Positions 63,185-64,000 of a DNA stretch of 64,000 nt are shown here, in pieces (position 1 is the stretch's first letter; every line of letters begins with the position of its first letter). The stretch covers positions 1,348,501-1,412,500 of the forward strand of contig NC_016027.1 in the NCBI RefSeq assembly GCF_000182745.2, read 5' to 3'. The translations under genes and the position numbers were made by a program. Below the pieces are notes generated by a model. The model searched no databases, was not told the DNA's origin, and saw nothing but the letters and a program-made list of their open reading frames with translations. Source of the DNA: Komagataeibacter medellinensis NBRC 3288. GTDB taxonomy: Bacteria > Pseudomonadota > Alphaproteobacteria > Acetobacterales > Acetobacteraceae.

Positions 63185-64000
<816 letters not shown>

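Overview
The window looks like chromosomal DNA of an acetic acid bacterium (Acetobacteraceae, most like Komagataeibacter/Gluconacetobacter). This is an inference from several things: the high GC content, a Hint-domain surface protein, gluconate/5-ketogluconate genes, OprB-type porins, the density and kind of insertion sequences, and an rRNA operon that ends 23S-5S-tRNA-fMet as in alphaproteobacteria.

Layout. (1) 0-16.5 kb is ordinary accessory chromosome: LysR regulator, PepSY membrane protein, an operon of an EipA-like protein with TetR and Crp/Fnr regulators, a GlcG-like protein with an MFS exporter next to a decayed IclR gene, a sugar-nucleotide epimerase, a Hint protein with an XRE regulator, an oxidoreductase, a universal stress protein plus fluoride channel behind a probable fluoride riboswitch, and a TonB-dependent siderophore-type receptor. 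(2) 16.6-27.4 kb is insertion-sequence debris (IS5, IS1182, IS701, IS110 and IS3 types) around a methionine locus: a MetR-like regulator, a broken metF, and an intact mesD-mesX pair, i.e. a methionine synthase that needs neither methylfolate nor cobalamin. (3) 27.5-46.4 kb is a cobalamin-responsive island. It holds seven cobalamin riboswitches, the btuBFCD uptake operon, cobQ with an unknown partner gene, two copies of a pair made of a stand-alone MetE N-terminal-like domain and a Rieske oxygenase (the second Rieske decayed), a B12-controlled porin, and several B12-controlled genes of unknown function. (4) 46.5-50.1 kb is more IS debris. (5) 50.1-56.7 kb is a gluconate/idonate cluster: OprB porin, GntP permease, gluconate 5-dehydrogenase, L-idonate 5-dehydrogenase-like enzyme, gluconokinase. 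(6) 56.7-62.7 kb is a nested pile of IS481, IS256, IS5 and IS630 elements lying just downstream of a minus-strand rRNA operon (fMet tRNA, 5S, partial 23S; 62.8-64 kb).

How it fits together: regions 2 and 3 are about methionine and vitamin B12. When cobalamin is scarce the seven riboswitches should release uptake (BtuBFCD, perhaps the porin) and the MetE-N/Rieske pairs, while MesD-MesX gives B12-independent and folate-independent methionine synthesis. The duplicated MetE-N plus Rieske pair is the best candidate for an undescribed system here. Two parts of an IS1182-type transposase, in matching orientation, bracket regions 2 and 3 (about 18.2-46.6 kb), which suggests the block may have arrived or been rearranged as a unit.
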